From JAJRRS01 sp965230275 (GTDB lineage Bacteria > Planctomycetota > Phycisphaerae > Phycisphaerales > Phycisphaeraceae), in contig CBDDKO010000002.1 in assembly GCA_965230275.1 (NCBI GenBank), positions 558,001 through 622,000 of the forward strand: a stretch of DNA of 64,000 bases, read 5' to 3'. Shown here in pieces: positions 36,963-45,231 of the stretch; positions within the stretch are counted from its first letter, which is position 1; every line of letters begins with the position of its first letter. Position numbers and translations under genes: made by a program. The notes under the pieces were generated by a model. The model was given only the letters and a program-made list of their open reading frames with translations. It ran no database searches and was not told the DNA's origin.

Positions 36963-37056
36963 TCGAACGATAGCGCGGGGCGGCCGGTTAGGCGCAATGT
37001 CACAGGCTTGGTATTCTGTGCAGCCGTGACAGCCCCCCGGCGTCACAACGGACTCA

Positions 37057-37129
37057 GCGGGTGTAGCTCAATGGATAGAGCACCGGTCTTCGGAACCGAC
37101 GGTTGGGGGTTCGAGTCCCTCCACCCGCG
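37057..37129 (+). tRNA. tRNA-Arg (anticodon TCG)
   Basis: 73 bases fold into a cloverleaf. Acceptor stem GCGGGTG/CACCCGC is perfect, D stem GCTC/GAGC, T arm GGGGG-TTCGAGT-CCCTC. The anticodon loop is CTTCGGA with TCG at 37090-37092, which reads CGA/CGG arginine codons. The anticodon stem CCGGT/ACCGA has a C-A mismatch at the top pair (27-43). CCA is not encoded. Confidence 0.93.
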
Positions 37130-37143
37130 TTGATTGATTTGTC

Positions 37144-37881
37144 CTACTCGACGTGCCGTCGTCGCCACATCGCCAGGCCGGACAGGCCCATCATGGCGAG
37201 CAGCAACGTGTGGAACTCGGGGATGGGGTCCAGCCTCAGCGTAACCGAGGTGTCAATCGAGTGCTGAGCGCCCCGGTAGGACCCGCCCTGGTCGATCGTC
37301 AAGTCGTAGGTCCCGGCCGGCAGGTACCCGGTGGCGAAGAACGTATCCGACGGCGGGGCGAACGGCGGGTTAGGATCAGCAGGGAACGTGCCGCCGACGC
37401 CCCCGTTTGGTGAACTACGATCAAAGTACTTGCTTGCCACAATCCCATTGAAGGTCGCCCAGAACAAGGCGTACCCTTGCCCCGATGTCACGGGGTCCAC
37501 GGCGGTGAATGAGAAAATCGTGTCGGTATGGGTCGTGAACGTCATATCTACATCGATGAACCCGTTTGATTCATCCCCCCCTGAACCTGTTGTATCCACC
37601 GCGTAAAACTCGAACAGCGCGGACTCGCCCAACGGCGTCACCGGCCCCGGCCCGAGTGTGTAATCCAATTGAGCACCCGCCCCGGTGTAGATCGAGGTCA
37701 GCGACCTGCTAACAACTTCAGAAAATGCGATCGGCGTCGTCTCTACTGTCGGCGGACCGAAGCCGCTGTTGCCCACCCGAAGCGTCGCCGTCCCCGTGAC
37801 CGAACTCACATCCAAAGGCATCGCTACGACAGCACCACACAAACAACCCACACACGCGACCGCGCTCATTACTCTGATCAT
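37144..37881 (-). CDS. PEP-CTERM-type secreted protein, unknown function
   Basis: 245 residues from ATG 37881, supported by GGGAGG 8 bases upstream; a frame opening 10 codons earlier is less likely. Signal peptide MIRVMSAVACVGCLCGAVVA. The mature part is beta-rich, Thr/Ser/Gly-rich and without recognised domain (VDMTFTTHTDTIFSFTAVD, YLPAGTYDLTIDQGG). The C-terminus IPEFHTLLLAMMGLSGLAMWRRR is a PEP-CTERM-like sorting tail (here PEF) with membrane helix and basic end, as processed by exosortase. Stands alone and ends 14 bases after the tRNA on the other strand. Confidence 0.75.
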   Translation of the reverse strand: MIRVMSAVACVGCLCGAVVAMPLDVSSVTGTATLRVGNSGFGPPTVETTPIAFSEVVSRSLTSIYTGAGAQLDYTLGPGPVTPLGESALFEFYAVDTTGSGGDESNGFIDVDMTFTTHTDTIFSFTAVDPVTSGQGYALFWATFNGIVASKYFDRSSPNGGVGGTFPADPNPPFAPPSDTFFATGYLPAGTYDLTIDQGGSYRGAQHSIDTSVTLRLDPIPEFHTLLLAMMGLSGLAMWRRRHVE

Positions 37882-38039
37882 GATGTAACCTCCCGGGCAA
37901 TAGGCCCGCATCTATAAAGATATGTTGGTACTAATATAATGGCCGCACGAAGCCGCCGCAAGCCTATTTCAGACGCTGCCACGATAAATGCCTGTGGGCT
38001 AAAGATGTGATCGAGCCCCACCAGAATCGCAACACCCGA

Positions 38040-38861
38040 CTATGACTGATCTTCCCCACCCGACTCGGGGTGCTGAGGCTCGCCCTCGATAGTGACCCGC
38101 CCGGGATGGCCGAACCATGAGTGGTCGCCTTTCTCGTGCTTGGACTTGAGTAGTTCGGTGACCTGCGTCATGTCGCCATCGGCTGGGACCCAGCCGTTAT
38201 CGATGTCCGGGAAGTCCAGCGTGCAGTTCTCGCACTTCTTGCCATCGTAGAAACGGATCGGGCACCAGAAGCTCTCGACGTTGCGCAGCATCTCGGTACC
38301 CAGCGACCAGATGCCGGTCATCCAGTCGCAGTACAGGCACCAGACCAGGTCATGACCAACGAGCCCCTCGAACTTGTGACGAGAGACGTTGACCCACTCG
38401 CTCGACTTATACGCAGGCAGACGGACGGTCCAGGTCAACGGCGGATACACGACCCACTGCGCCACGCGGATCACCCAGAACATCGGTACCACCAGCGCGG
38501 TGAACCAAAGCGCCACATGGTTATTAAACCGCCCGACCGAACGGTTAAGCACCTTGACGATGCGCGGGCCCTTGCGTGCCTGCGGATGAGTCAGCTCGTG
38601 CAGCCAACACCACACCACCAGCCCGACCGCCTGCCCGAGGATCGCGGCGATCAACCCAAGCCATCCCAGCACCGCTAGCCCAACGAACATCGGCAAGACC
38701 GTGAAGTACGTAATCATCAGGTCCAGCCCGATCCCCCGGCAGAGCCATCCGGACAAGGCCTTGCCCGGCGAGCCTAACTTCGGCAGCAGGTGCAGCACGG
38801 CCGTACCGAGCAGGAGGCATGCGAAAGTTGAGCCAGTGAGTATGAGTAGGTGATAGATCAT
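38040..38861 (-). CDS. Integral membrane protein, unknown function
   Basis: 273 residues, not recognised. Hydrophobic segments are at about 2-24, 48-70, 70-95 and 117-140, followed by a hydrophilic C-terminal half (about 150-273) with two CxxC pairs (CLYCDWM and CENCTLD) that could bind a metal. HELTH near residue 90 sits between membrane helices and recalls a metalloprotease HExxH with one altered position (HELTH fits H-E-x-x-H exactly), so an M50- or M48-like membrane protease is conceivable, but no second motif was found. Neighbours pabB (same strand, upstream) and the PEP-CTERM gene give no functional hint. Confidence 0.6.
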   Translation of the reverse strand: MIYHLLILTGSTFACLLLGTAVLHLLPKLGSPGKALSGWLCRGIGLDLMITYFTVLPMFVGLAVLGWLGLIAAILGQAVGLVVWCWLHELTHPQARKGPRIVKVLNRSVGRFNNHVALWFTALVVPMFWVIRVAQWVVYPPLTWTVRLPAYKSSEWVNVSRHKFEGLVGHDLVWCLYCDWMTGIWSLGTEMLRNVESFWCPIRFYDGKKCENCTLDFPDIDNGWVPADGDMTQVTELLKSKHEKGDHSWFGHPGRVTIEGEPQHPESGGEDQS

Positions 38862-38945
38862 CCCGACAAGATACCCGCATCCGGGCTGCCCGACCTATCC
38901 TGGCAATATCGAGGCAAAAAACCATACCAAGAGGATTCAGCCAAG

Positions 38946-40358
38946 TCAGGCGTGCAACTGCTGCGCTTCAGTACACGTCTGCAGCGCCGCGTTCATCGCC
39001 GCGGCCTTGTCGAGTGTTTCCTGGTACTCGCTGCCCGGCGTCGAGTCGGCCACGATCCCGCCGCCCACACCGTAGTCCACCCGACCAGCGCCCTGCGCGT
39101 CGGTCTGGATAAGCATGCTGCGGATCGCGATGTTGAAGCAGGCCGTATCCCCGCGGATGTAGCCGATCGCGCCGGTGTAGGGCCCGCGTCGGACAGGTTC
39201 AAGCTCATCGATGATCTGCATCGCACGGACCTTGGGCGCACCGGTGATCGACCCGCCGGGCATCACCGCTTTAAGCAGGTCGATCACAGACTTACTGGGG
39301 TGCAGCTTGCCCGTGACGGTCGCGGCGGTGTGATGCACGGTCGGATGGGATTCGATCACCCTCGGCTCGGGGACACGCATCGAGCCGTAATCACACACCC
39401 GCCCAAGGTCGTTTCGCAATAGGTCCACAATCATCGTCAGCTCGGCGGTGTCCTTGGCGCTTCGCAGCAACTCTTCAGGATCGACGTGAGCGGGGCGGGT
39501 CCCCTTGATCGGGCGAGTCGTCACCGTGCGATCGTTATCGAGGCTGAAGAAAAGCTCCGGCGATGTGCATGCGATCGCCTGTCGGCCCCCCTCGCCGTTG
39601 TGGCCGGTGAGTTCCAGGTACGCGCCGTACCAGGCAGGCGACCGCCGCGCAAGCGCATCATAAAGACCACGGTGCTCCCCCTTGCACCCGGCGGAAAAAC
39701 GCTGAGTCAGATTGACCTGGAAGATGTCACCCGCCGCGATGTACTCAAGCGCCCGGGCCACGGCCGATTCATAGGCCTCGCGGGTAATCAACGGCTGGGG
39801 CCGATCGGCATCGAAGCGGTACGTATTCGCCGATAGATTCGGCAGGTCAGGCATCCCCGCGCTAACACCCTCACACCACAAACCGCACGCACGCCAACTG
39901 CCCGTCAAGTTGTCATGCACCAGCCAACCCGGGCAGCGGTGCATCTGCACGACCGGCCAGTCACGATCATTCACCGCACGGCTTGCCAGCCGTTCGATGT
40001 AGCGACCCACGTCATACCCGAGGTAGCCGACCCATAGCGCCTCACGATCCGTCAGCACCTTACCCAGATCACGCATCGGTTGATTGACCCACGCGTCCAT
40101 CTTTACCGGGCAACCCGATCGCTCGCCCAACCAGACACTCCTACCCTGGTCGTGTTCGTCAACGCCAAAGCTGTACGCCCCCCGCGGACTGGTGAGCAGC
40201 GTGTATCGGGACCACCTCGCATCGGCCCGGCCCGAGTGCAACATCAGCAAAGGCTGGTCCGCAGGCCAGCGACGCATCGCTCCCAGCGGGTCCAGATTCC
40301 AATCTAACTCGGTGCCTTCCTGCGGCATCCGGTCATCATAGATCGATTCCGCCGCCAT
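38946..40358 (-). CDS. pabB: Aminodeoxychorismate synthase component I
   Basis: 470 residues from ATG 40358, with AAGGGG 5 bases upstream. Chorismate-using enzyme of folate synthesis. The catalytic C-terminal half shows ALEYIAAGDIFQVNLTQRF, TRPIKGTRPAH, the KDTAELTMIVDLLRNDLGRVC metal/chorismate segment, VMPGGSITGAPKVRAMQIIDELEP and TACFNIAIRSML, YGVGGGIVADSTPGSEYQETLDKA. These favour PabB over TrpE, although the two are close and a TrpE role is not excluded; the N-terminal feedback LLES-like motif of TrpE is not evident. No pabA/trpG or pabC is adjacent. The upstream region carries a short open frame and a strong hairpin. Confidence 0.85.
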   Translation of the reverse strand: MAAESIYDDRMPQEGTELDWNLDPLGAMRRWPADQPLLMLHSGRADARWSRYTLLTSPRGAYSFGVDEHDQGRSVWLGERSGCPVKMDAWVNQPMRDLGKVLTDREALWVGYLGYDVGRYIERLASRAVNDRDWPVVQMHRCPGWLVHDNLTGSWRACGLWCEGVSAGMPDLPNLSANTYRFDADRPQPLITREAYESAVARALEYIAAGDIFQVNLTQRFSAGCKGEHRGLYDALARRSPAWYGAYLELTGHNGEGGRQAIACTSPELFFSLDNDRTVTTRPIKGTRPAHVDPEELLRSAKDTAELTMIVDLLRNDLGRVCDYGSMRVPEPRVIESHPTVHHTAATVTGKLHPSKSVIDLLKAVMPGGSITGAPKVRAMQIIDELEPVRRGPYTGAIGYIRGDTACFNIAIRSMLIQTDAQGAGRVDYGVGGGIVADSTPGSEYQETLDKAAAMNAALQTCTEAQQLHA

Positions 40359-40379
40359 GGCCCCTTGAACCAAATGCCA

Positions 40380-40412
40380 AAGGCCGCCAGATCAATCTGA
40401 TCCGGCGGCCTT
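40380..40412 (-). other. Strong hairpin upstream of pabB
   Basis: AAGGCCGCC (40380-40388) pairs perfectly with GGCGGCCTT (40404-40412), and the enclosed GATCA/TGATC pair extends the stem. No T-run follows on either strand, so a simple intrinsic terminator is unlikely. It lies about 20 bases before the pabB start on the transcribed strand. Confidence 0.6.
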
Positions 40413-40433
40413 GGTCCATCCAAGTGGGTGTGG

Positions 40434-40490
40434 TTAGCGTGTGTTGTCGGGCAGGTGGGTCACCCCAGATGCATCGAAAAGCCTGGACAT
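40434..40490 (-). CDS. Possible leader peptide of pabB, 18 aa
   Basis: ATG-initiated frame encoding MSRLFDASGVTHLPDNTR, with GGGAGGA directly before the ATG (spacing short, about 1-2 bases) and an AT-rich promoter-like stretch 40 bases upstream. It is followed by the hairpin at 40380-40412 and then pabB. No Trp, Tyr or repeated regulatory codons are present. It might be chance. Confidence 0.3.
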   Translation of the reverse strand: MSRLFDASGVTHLPDNTR

Positions 40491-40781
40491 TCCTCCCTTA
40501 GGAAGGCTTCCTCCTATCCGCCCCTTTATCTATAAATAAGAAACGATGATGCCATGTTGTCCGTGAAGCGGGCTTTTCAGATGAATCAATAAGACACAGA
40601 CTGCCAAGACGTGACGCAAACACCTGCCACGATGCTCCGATAATATACAGGCACCAAAGCCCTCGCGCCAAGCGGATTTGGGCGAGTTAACCGCTTTTAT
40701 TCAGAAATCCCATCCCGGACAGGACCCGCATCCCCCACCAGTCGATAATCAGAATGCTCATCTAACTTTAGATCGACCTCG

Positions 40782-41432
40782 ATGCCGGATGCACCGCTGA
40801 AACTCGACCCCGCCCGCTTCAGAGCCGTCGCTATCGGCTCCAGCACCGGTGCGCCCAACCTCGTCCAGAAGATCATCGCCGGGCTCCCCGCAGACCTGCC
40901 CGTGCCGATCCTCATCGCCCAGCACCTGCCCCCGAAGTTCACCGCGGATATGGCCGTCTCCATGGACCGCAGATCGGCCCTGACGGTCGTAGAAGCCCAG
41001 AACGGCCTACCCGTCCTCCCTGGCACCGTCTACCTAGGCAAAGGCCGGATGCACATGCGTATCGCCCGTGAATCCGGCCAGCGAGCGGTCATCCGGGTCA
41101 GCGAGGAACCCGCCGAGCTGGTCTACAAGCCCTCAGTCGACGAGTTGTTCGACGCCTGTGCCGAGGTCTACGGCCGTGGGACACTCGGGATCGTGATGAC
41201 CGGCATCGGTCGCGACGGCCTGGTGGGGGCCAAACGCCTCGTTGAGATTGGCGGCACCATCGTGACCCAGACCAAGGCCTCCTGTGCCGTCTACGGCATG
41301 CCCCGGGCCTGTGATGACGCCGGAATCTCCAGCGCCAGCCTCGATCCCGATCAGATCCGCGAACTGATCCACCAGCTCTCGCCTTCCTACGGCTCGGGCA
41401 ACCCGGCACTTACCCAGGGCCTGTCGGCTTGA
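40782..41432 (+). CDS. Stand-alone CheB-type methylesterase domain
   Basis: 216 residues consisting only of the CheB catalytic domain, without the receiver domain. Catalytic triad visible: S21 in AIGSSTGAP, H48 in IAQHLPPKF, D145 in MTGIGRDG. Also GTVYLGKGRMHMRI and KPSVDELFDACAEVYG, GGTIVTQTKASCAVYGMPRA, all diagnostic for CheB. It would remove methyl groups from, or deamidate, glutamyl residues of chemoreceptors. No CheR, receptor or other chemotaxis gene is in the window. Free-standing CheB domains occur in chemosensory systems that regulate other outputs. It is separated from the downstream ThuA-Gfo/Idh gene by 97 bases. Confidence 0.88.
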   Translation: MPDAPLKLDPARFRAVAIGSSTGAPNLVQKIIAGLPADLPVPILIAQHLPPKFTADMAVSMDRRSALTVVEAQNGLPVLPGTVYLGKGRMHMRIARESGQRAVIRVSEEPAELVYKPSVDELFDACAEVYGRGTLGIVMTGIGRDGLVGAKRLVEIGGTIVTQTKASCAVYGMPRACDDAGISSASLDPDQIRELIHQLSPSYGSGNPALTQGLSA

Positions 41433-41529
41433 AACACTCCCGATTCTTGGGACAATCCACTCTCTACCCAAAATACACCCATACGGGCATCCCTGATGCT
41501 CGTCATCTGTTCCCATCACAGGAGCCCTC

Positions 41530-43239
41530 ATGGCCGCCACCCAGCCCGCACCCAGGCACATCCTCCTACTGACCTGCCCGGAACGCAGCACACCGGGTGC
41601 CTCACCCGCCCGCTGGGCCGAGCAGTTGGAAGCGACAGGGCGATTCTCCGTGAGCTTGGTCAGCATCACGACCAACGGTGCCCCGGCGCTGGCGAATCTG
41701 GATGAGAGCGACATCGATGCCGTCCTCGCCATGACCGGCACAGGCCACGAGCTGCCCGAGGCTCACGCCCAGGGCCTCGCCAGCTTCGTCAAGAAGGGCG
41801 GCGGCCTGGTCGTCCTGCACGACACCGCCACACTGCTCGCGGCCCACCCCTCGATCCAGGAATTGATGGGCGTCCGCGTCCTGGGCTCCAGCCCATCCCC
41901 GTTCAAGTTCAAGGTCCGCTTCGCTTTCGACGCCAAGAAGGCCGGCCACACCGCCGCCGTCCGCTGTGATGACTTTGACATCACCGACACCCTCCTAGCC
42001 GTCGAAGCCGACAAGGACGCCACCGTCTTCGCTGTCAGCCACATCGACGGCCGGGACACACCCGTCGGCCTGGCACGCGACGCCGGCAAGGGCCGCTGCG
42101 CCTACCTTGCCTGCGGCGGCAGCGACAAAGCAATCGCCAACCCCAACCTCTACCGTATGGCCGAGCGCTGCCTCCGCCACGTCTGCGGCGAAACCTTCAA
42201 CAAGAAGATCGGCGTCGGGATCATCGGCTACGGCGGGGCGTTCAACATGGGCAAGGTCCACGGCGAAGCGCTCAACGACCAGCTCGGTTGCAAGACCGTC
42301 GCCGTCTGCGATACCGATGCCGACCGACTCAAACACGCCAAGGCCGAACTCGGCGATTCCATCAGCACCTACACCAAGTACCAGGACCTGCTTAAGGACG
42401 ACAAGGTCGATCTGGTCATCAACATCCTGCCGCACAACCTGCACGCCGAGGTCTGCATCGCCGCGAGCAAGGCCGGCAAACACGTCGTGACCGAAAAACC
42501 CTTCTGCCTGACCCTCGACGAGGCCGACGCCATGATCGCCGCCGCCGACGAGGCCGGGACCATGCTCTCCTGCTTCCACAATCGGCGGTGGGATGGCGAC
42601 TTCCAGCAGATGCTCGCGCTCGTCCAGGCCGGGGAGATCGGCGACGTCTACCACGCCGACGCCGCCACCGGCGGCTGGCACGAACCCAACAACTGGTGGC
42701 GATCCAGCAAGCCCATCTCAGGCGGCGTCCTCTACGACTGGGGCGCTCACTACATCGACTGGCTGCTCAACCTCATCCCCCGCCGCATCGAAAGCGTCTC
42801 CGGCCTGCTCCACAAGCACGTCTGGCACAACACCACCAACGAGGACTTCGCCCAGGTCACCATCCGCTTCGAGGGCGGCATCACCGCCACGCTCGAGCAG
42901 GGCCAACTCGTCGCCGTCCAGCGTGCCGGCTGGCGCATCCTCGGCACCCAGGGCGGCCTGGAAAACGACGGCCCCGGCGGACAGGTCACCCTCGTTAAGC
43001 ACAAAGACGGCTCCAAACACGAAGCCAAGCTCGATAAATGGCAACCCAACTGGAACAGCTACTACCAGAACGTCGCCAACCACCTGCTCATGGACGAACC
43101 CCTGATCGTCACCGCCGACCAGGCCCGCCGCACCATCGGCATCTTCGAGACCGCCGAAAAGTCCCACGCCCAAGGCGGCACCCCGCTCCCGATCCCGGGT
43201 GAAGAAGATTACACGCCCGATTACCTCTGGCCGATTTAA
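41530..43239 (+). CDS. ThuA-like domain fused to Gfo/Idh oxidoreductase
   Basis: 569 residues. Residues 1-222 resemble ThuA/trehalose-utilisation proteins, a class I glutamine amidotransferase-like fold (HILLLTCPERS, DAVLAMTGTGHELPEAHAQG, FVKKGGGLVVLHD, AVSHIDGRDTPVGLARDAGKGRCAYLACGG). Residues 225-569 are Gfo/Idh/MocA: KKIGVGIIGYGGAFNMGKVH, TEKPFCLTLDEAD (E322-K323-P324), VLYDWGAHYIDWLLNLI. Both parts act on sugars in other organisms, and single-domain ThuA and Gfo/Idh genes are often neighbours, so a gene fusion is easily explained. No signal peptide; cytoplasmic. GGAG stands 7 bases before the ATG. Codon use strongly favours C-ending codons, suggesting good expression. Confidence 0.85.
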   Translation: MAATQPAPRHILLLTCPERSTPGASPARWAEQLEATGRFSVSLVSITTNGAPALANLDESDIDAVLAMTGTGHELPEAHAQGLASFVKKGGGLVVLHDTATLLAAHPSIQELMGVRVLGSSPSPFKFKVRFAFDAKKAGHTAAVRCDDFDITDTLLAVEADKDATVFAVSHIDGRDTPVGLARDAGKGRCAYLACGGSDKAIANPNLYRMAERCLRHVCGETFNKKIGVGIIGYGGAFNMGKVHGEALNDQLGCKTVAVCDTDADRLKHAKAELGDSISTYTKYQDLLKDDKVDLVINILPHNLHAEVCIAASKAGKHVVTEKPFCLTLDEADAMIAAADEAGTMLSCFHNRRWDGDFQQMLALVQAGEIGDVYHADAATGGWHEPNNWWRSSKPISGGVLYDWGAHYIDWLLNLIPRRIESVSGLLHKHVWHNTTNEDFAQVTIRFEGGITATLEQGQLVAVQRAGWRILGTQGGLENDGPGGQVTLVKHKDGSKHEAKLDKWQPNWNSYYQNVANHLLMDEPLIVTADQARRTIGIFETAEKSHAQGGTPLPIPGEEDYTPDYLWPI

Positions 43240-43270
43240 GACACAAGTCTGTCATAAGGCATTTTGCACC

Positions 43271-43813
43271 ATGAATGTTCTACTACGCTACCTATTGTGT
43301 ATAAGCATATTTATCACGGTATCGGGTTGCGGTGATAGCGAAGTCGAGCAGCGACGTTTACATTCCATTGATCTAATGGACTATATCGACCCAAGCCAGG
43401 AAGGAGAACGAGTTCGTCAGTTGATCGTTAAAGCACTTGAGAATGCCAACGAAATCTCGCTTGAATCACCATATTTGGTAGACGTTTCAATTTGGGCCTT
43501 TTCTGATGGTTCTAAACGAGGCCACCTGAGAATCAGTTGGATTGCCGCCATACCCCAGGCGGACTCGGTTCGTATTTCCTTCAGCGATGGTTCGTCGCAA
43601 GTCATATTATTTGATGATATCGAGATAGCATATAACCAGGAGATATCCAATCAGCATCTGGTATACAACGCAATCCCCTTCATCGAAAAGACTCACCCCG
43701 ATGTATGGGAGATAATACTTTCCGACAATGATGCCACCATTGTCCTCTTGGCGAATGGTGAACCGGTTTCAAATGAGACGTGGATATACCGACTCGAGAC
43801 GCGCTCTGATTAG
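43271..43813 (+). CDS. Lipoprotein of unknown function, AT-rich
   Basis: 180 residues from ATG 43271; the frame opens 24 codons earlier, inside the preceding gene. N-terminal MNVLLRYLLCISIFITVSGC with lipobox VSGC (17-20), so probably lipid-anchored. The rest is acidic and beta-rich without recognised domain (GERVRQLIVKALENANEISLES, VWEIILSDNDATIVLLANGEPV). GC content is far below that of its neighbours, with many A/T-ending codons. Its 3' flank is a double repeat region (43841-44074). These traits suggest acquired DNA or weak selection. Confidence 0.65.
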   Translation: MNVLLRYLLCISIFITVSGCGDSEVEQRRLHSIDLMDYIDPSQEGERVRQLIVKALENANEISLESPYLVDVSIWAFSDGSKRGHLRISWIAAIPQADSVRISFSDGSSQVILFDDIEIAYNQEISNQHLVYNAIPFIEKTHPDVWEIILSDNDATIVLLANGEPVSNETWIYRLETRSD

Positions 43814-43840
43814 CGCATTTCGTTACGGGGCTACTAGCAA

Positions 43841-43925
43841 GTAGGGTGGGTTAAGCGAAGCGCAACCCACCGCGGGGCATGCCGGACATCCAACCGGTGG
43901 GTTACGTTTCTCTAACCCACCCTAC
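43841..43925. repeat. Inverted repeat, GTAGGGTGGGTT family, copy 1
   Basis: Left end GTAGGGTGGGTTAAGCGAAG, right end complementary (...AACCCACCCTAC). A second inner pair, CAACCCACCG and CGGTGGGTT, lets each arm fold. The same 'GTAGGGTGGGTTA.GCGAAGCG' sequence is a common intergenic repeat in diverse bacteria (recalled). 64 bases before copy 2. Confidence 0.8.
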
Positions 43926-43989
43926 AAAACCCTACACCTCTACGGTAACTTCCTGCATCAACGACACACCGGTCAGGAGCATGAAGCAA

Positions 43990-44074
43990 GTGGGGTGGGT
44001 AGAGTGAAGCGAAACCCACCGGTAGGGCGAGCGTCACACCTTTCGGCGGGTTACGCTTCGCTAACCCACCCTAC
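43990..44074. repeat. Inverted repeat, GTAGGGTGGGTT family, copy 2
   Basis: Diverged second copy (GTGGGGTGGGTAGAGTGAAG ... GCTAACCCACCCTAC), also about 85 bases. It ends 6 bases from the 3' end of the convergent-side ABC ATPase gene and could act as a transcription end or mRNA stabiliser for it. Confidence 0.8.
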
Positions 44075-44080
44075 GAAATA

Positions 44081-45079
44081 TCACACGTCTGCTATCGACT
44101 CTTGCGTCAATGGTGCCCCGGTCAGGTGCATAAAGACATCCTCCAACGTCGGCCGGCCGACGGTGAGGGTGCGGATCTGGTGGGGGAAGGCGCTCGCCAC
44201 TTCGGCGAGGAGGCGGGGGCCGTCGGGTTTTTCGAAGTGGAGTTTGCCATCGATAACGGTGGGGGCGCTGCCGTCTTCCCAGGGGGCGAAGCGGTCGGTG
44301 ATTCTAGCGGCGAGTTGATCCAGCTCGCCGGGGTTCTCGGGTTCGAGGGTGATGACGTCGCCGCCGATCCGGGCTTTGAGGTTCCCCGGCGTATCAACCG
44401 CGACGAGTTTGCCCTCGGCCATGATCGCCAGCCGGTCACAGGCCTCGGCCTCATCCATCAGGTGGGTCGTAAACACAAGCGTCATGCCGGTCTCGTCGCT
44501 TAAGCAGCGTAGCTGCTGCCAGAGGCTCAGCCGAGCGGCGGGGTCCAGACCGGTGGCGGGCTCGTCCATCATAAGCAGGCCGGGCTCGTGCAGCAGGGCC
44601 TTGGCGACCTCGAGCTTGCGCCGCATCCCGCCGCTGAAGCGTTCGACGTATTCGTTGCGCCGTTCGCTTAGCCCGAAGAAGTCGAGCCAGCGGTTGATAC
44701 GTTCGTCCAATATCTTCCGGGGCAGGCCGTAGAGCTTGCCGTGGTAGCGCAGGTTTTCCTCGGCCGTGAGTTTGCCATCGAGGCTCGGGCTCTGGAAGAC
44801 CACACCGAGGTGCTGGCGGACCTGCGCCTGCTCGTCCAACACGTCGTGCCCCATGACAACCGCCTTGCCCGAACTCGGCCGCAACATGGTGGACAGAATA
44901 CGAAACAGCGTCGTCTTCCCACCACCATTCGGCCCGAGGATCGCAAAGCACTCGCCGCTGTTTACAGTAAAGCTCACCTCATCCAACGCAGCACGATCCG
45001 CCGACGGATAACGATGCGACAACCCCGCCACCTCGATGGCGACGCTGGTTCCGCTATTAGAAGACGATTCGTCAGGCAT
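44081..45079 (-). CDS. ABC transporter ATPase (DrrA/CcmA-like)
   Basis: 332 residues. Walker A GPNGGGKTTL (49-58), Q-loop VVFQSPSLDGKLTAEENL, signature FSGGMRRKLEVAKALL, Walker B LLMMDEPATGLD, H-loop FTTHLMDEAE. The C-terminal 90 residues are the extension found in DrrA/NatA type ATPases that pair with ABC-2 permeases. No permease gene is adjacent, so its membrane partner is encoded elsewhere. Together with the ATPase upstream (45232-46173) and the 756-residue membrane protein it forms a same-strand group, but the genes are spaced by palindromes of 152 and 161 bases. Confidence 0.92.
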   Translation of the reverse strand: MPDESSSNSGTSVAIEVAGLSHRYPSADRAALDEVSFTVNSGECFAILGPNGGGKTTLFRILSTMLRPSSGKAVVMGHDVLDEQAQVRQHLGVVFQSPSLDGKLTAEENLRYHGKLYGLPRKILDERINRWLDFFGLSERRNEYVERFSGGMRRKLEVAKALLHEPGLLMMDEPATGLDPAARLSLWQQLRCLSDETGMTLVFTTHLMDEAEACDRLAIMAEGKLVAVDTPGNLKARIGGDVITLEPENPGELDQLAARITDRFAPWEDGSAPTVIDGKLHFEKPDGPRLLAEVASAFPHQIRTLTVGRPTLEDVFMHLTGAPLTQESIADV

Positions 45080-45100
45080 GGATCATTCTTATTAAGACTA

Positions 45101-45192
45101 TTAGCCACCGATTAACACCGATGTACACAGATACAGAATCATACACGAAGGCGTAAGGCCTTATCCGTGTTCATCTGTGTTCATCTGTGGCT
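45101..45192. repeat. Inverted repeat, CATCTGTGGCTA family, copy 1
   Basis: Arms of 32 bases at 45101-45132 and 45161-45192 match at about 27 of 32 positions; each arm is itself built of tandem 'TCATCTGTGT'-like units. Related to the repeat at 54244-54322. Lies between the two ABC ATPase genes. Confidence 0.8.
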
Positions 45193-45231
45193 AGCGACTC
45201 TTTTTGATGATACCGCTAAGCCGCAAGCGGC

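Larger units (their letters stand above)
40374..40781. other. Divergent spacer pabB / cheB-like gene
   Basis: 408 bases without a long gene. Contains a hairpin at 40380-40412, an 18-codon open frame at 40434-40490, an AT-rich TATAGAT/TATAAAT stretch near 40528-40545 that could be a minus-strand promoter, and AGCGG...CCGCT followed by TTTTATT at 40671-40701, a weak terminator-like fold on the plus strand. Confidence 0.5.

Noticed and set aside
40380..40412. Intrinsic terminator upstream of pabB
   Set aside because: A strong stem but no T-run on either strand.
40434..40545. Small SRP RNA or other house-keeping RNA
   Set aside because: The purine-rich GGAGGAAG stretch recalled the SRP helix 8 region, but the conserved loop and pairing are missing.
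43841..44074. CRISPR array
   Set aside because: Only two diverged palindromic units of about 85 bases, with no regular short repeats and spacers and no cas genes.
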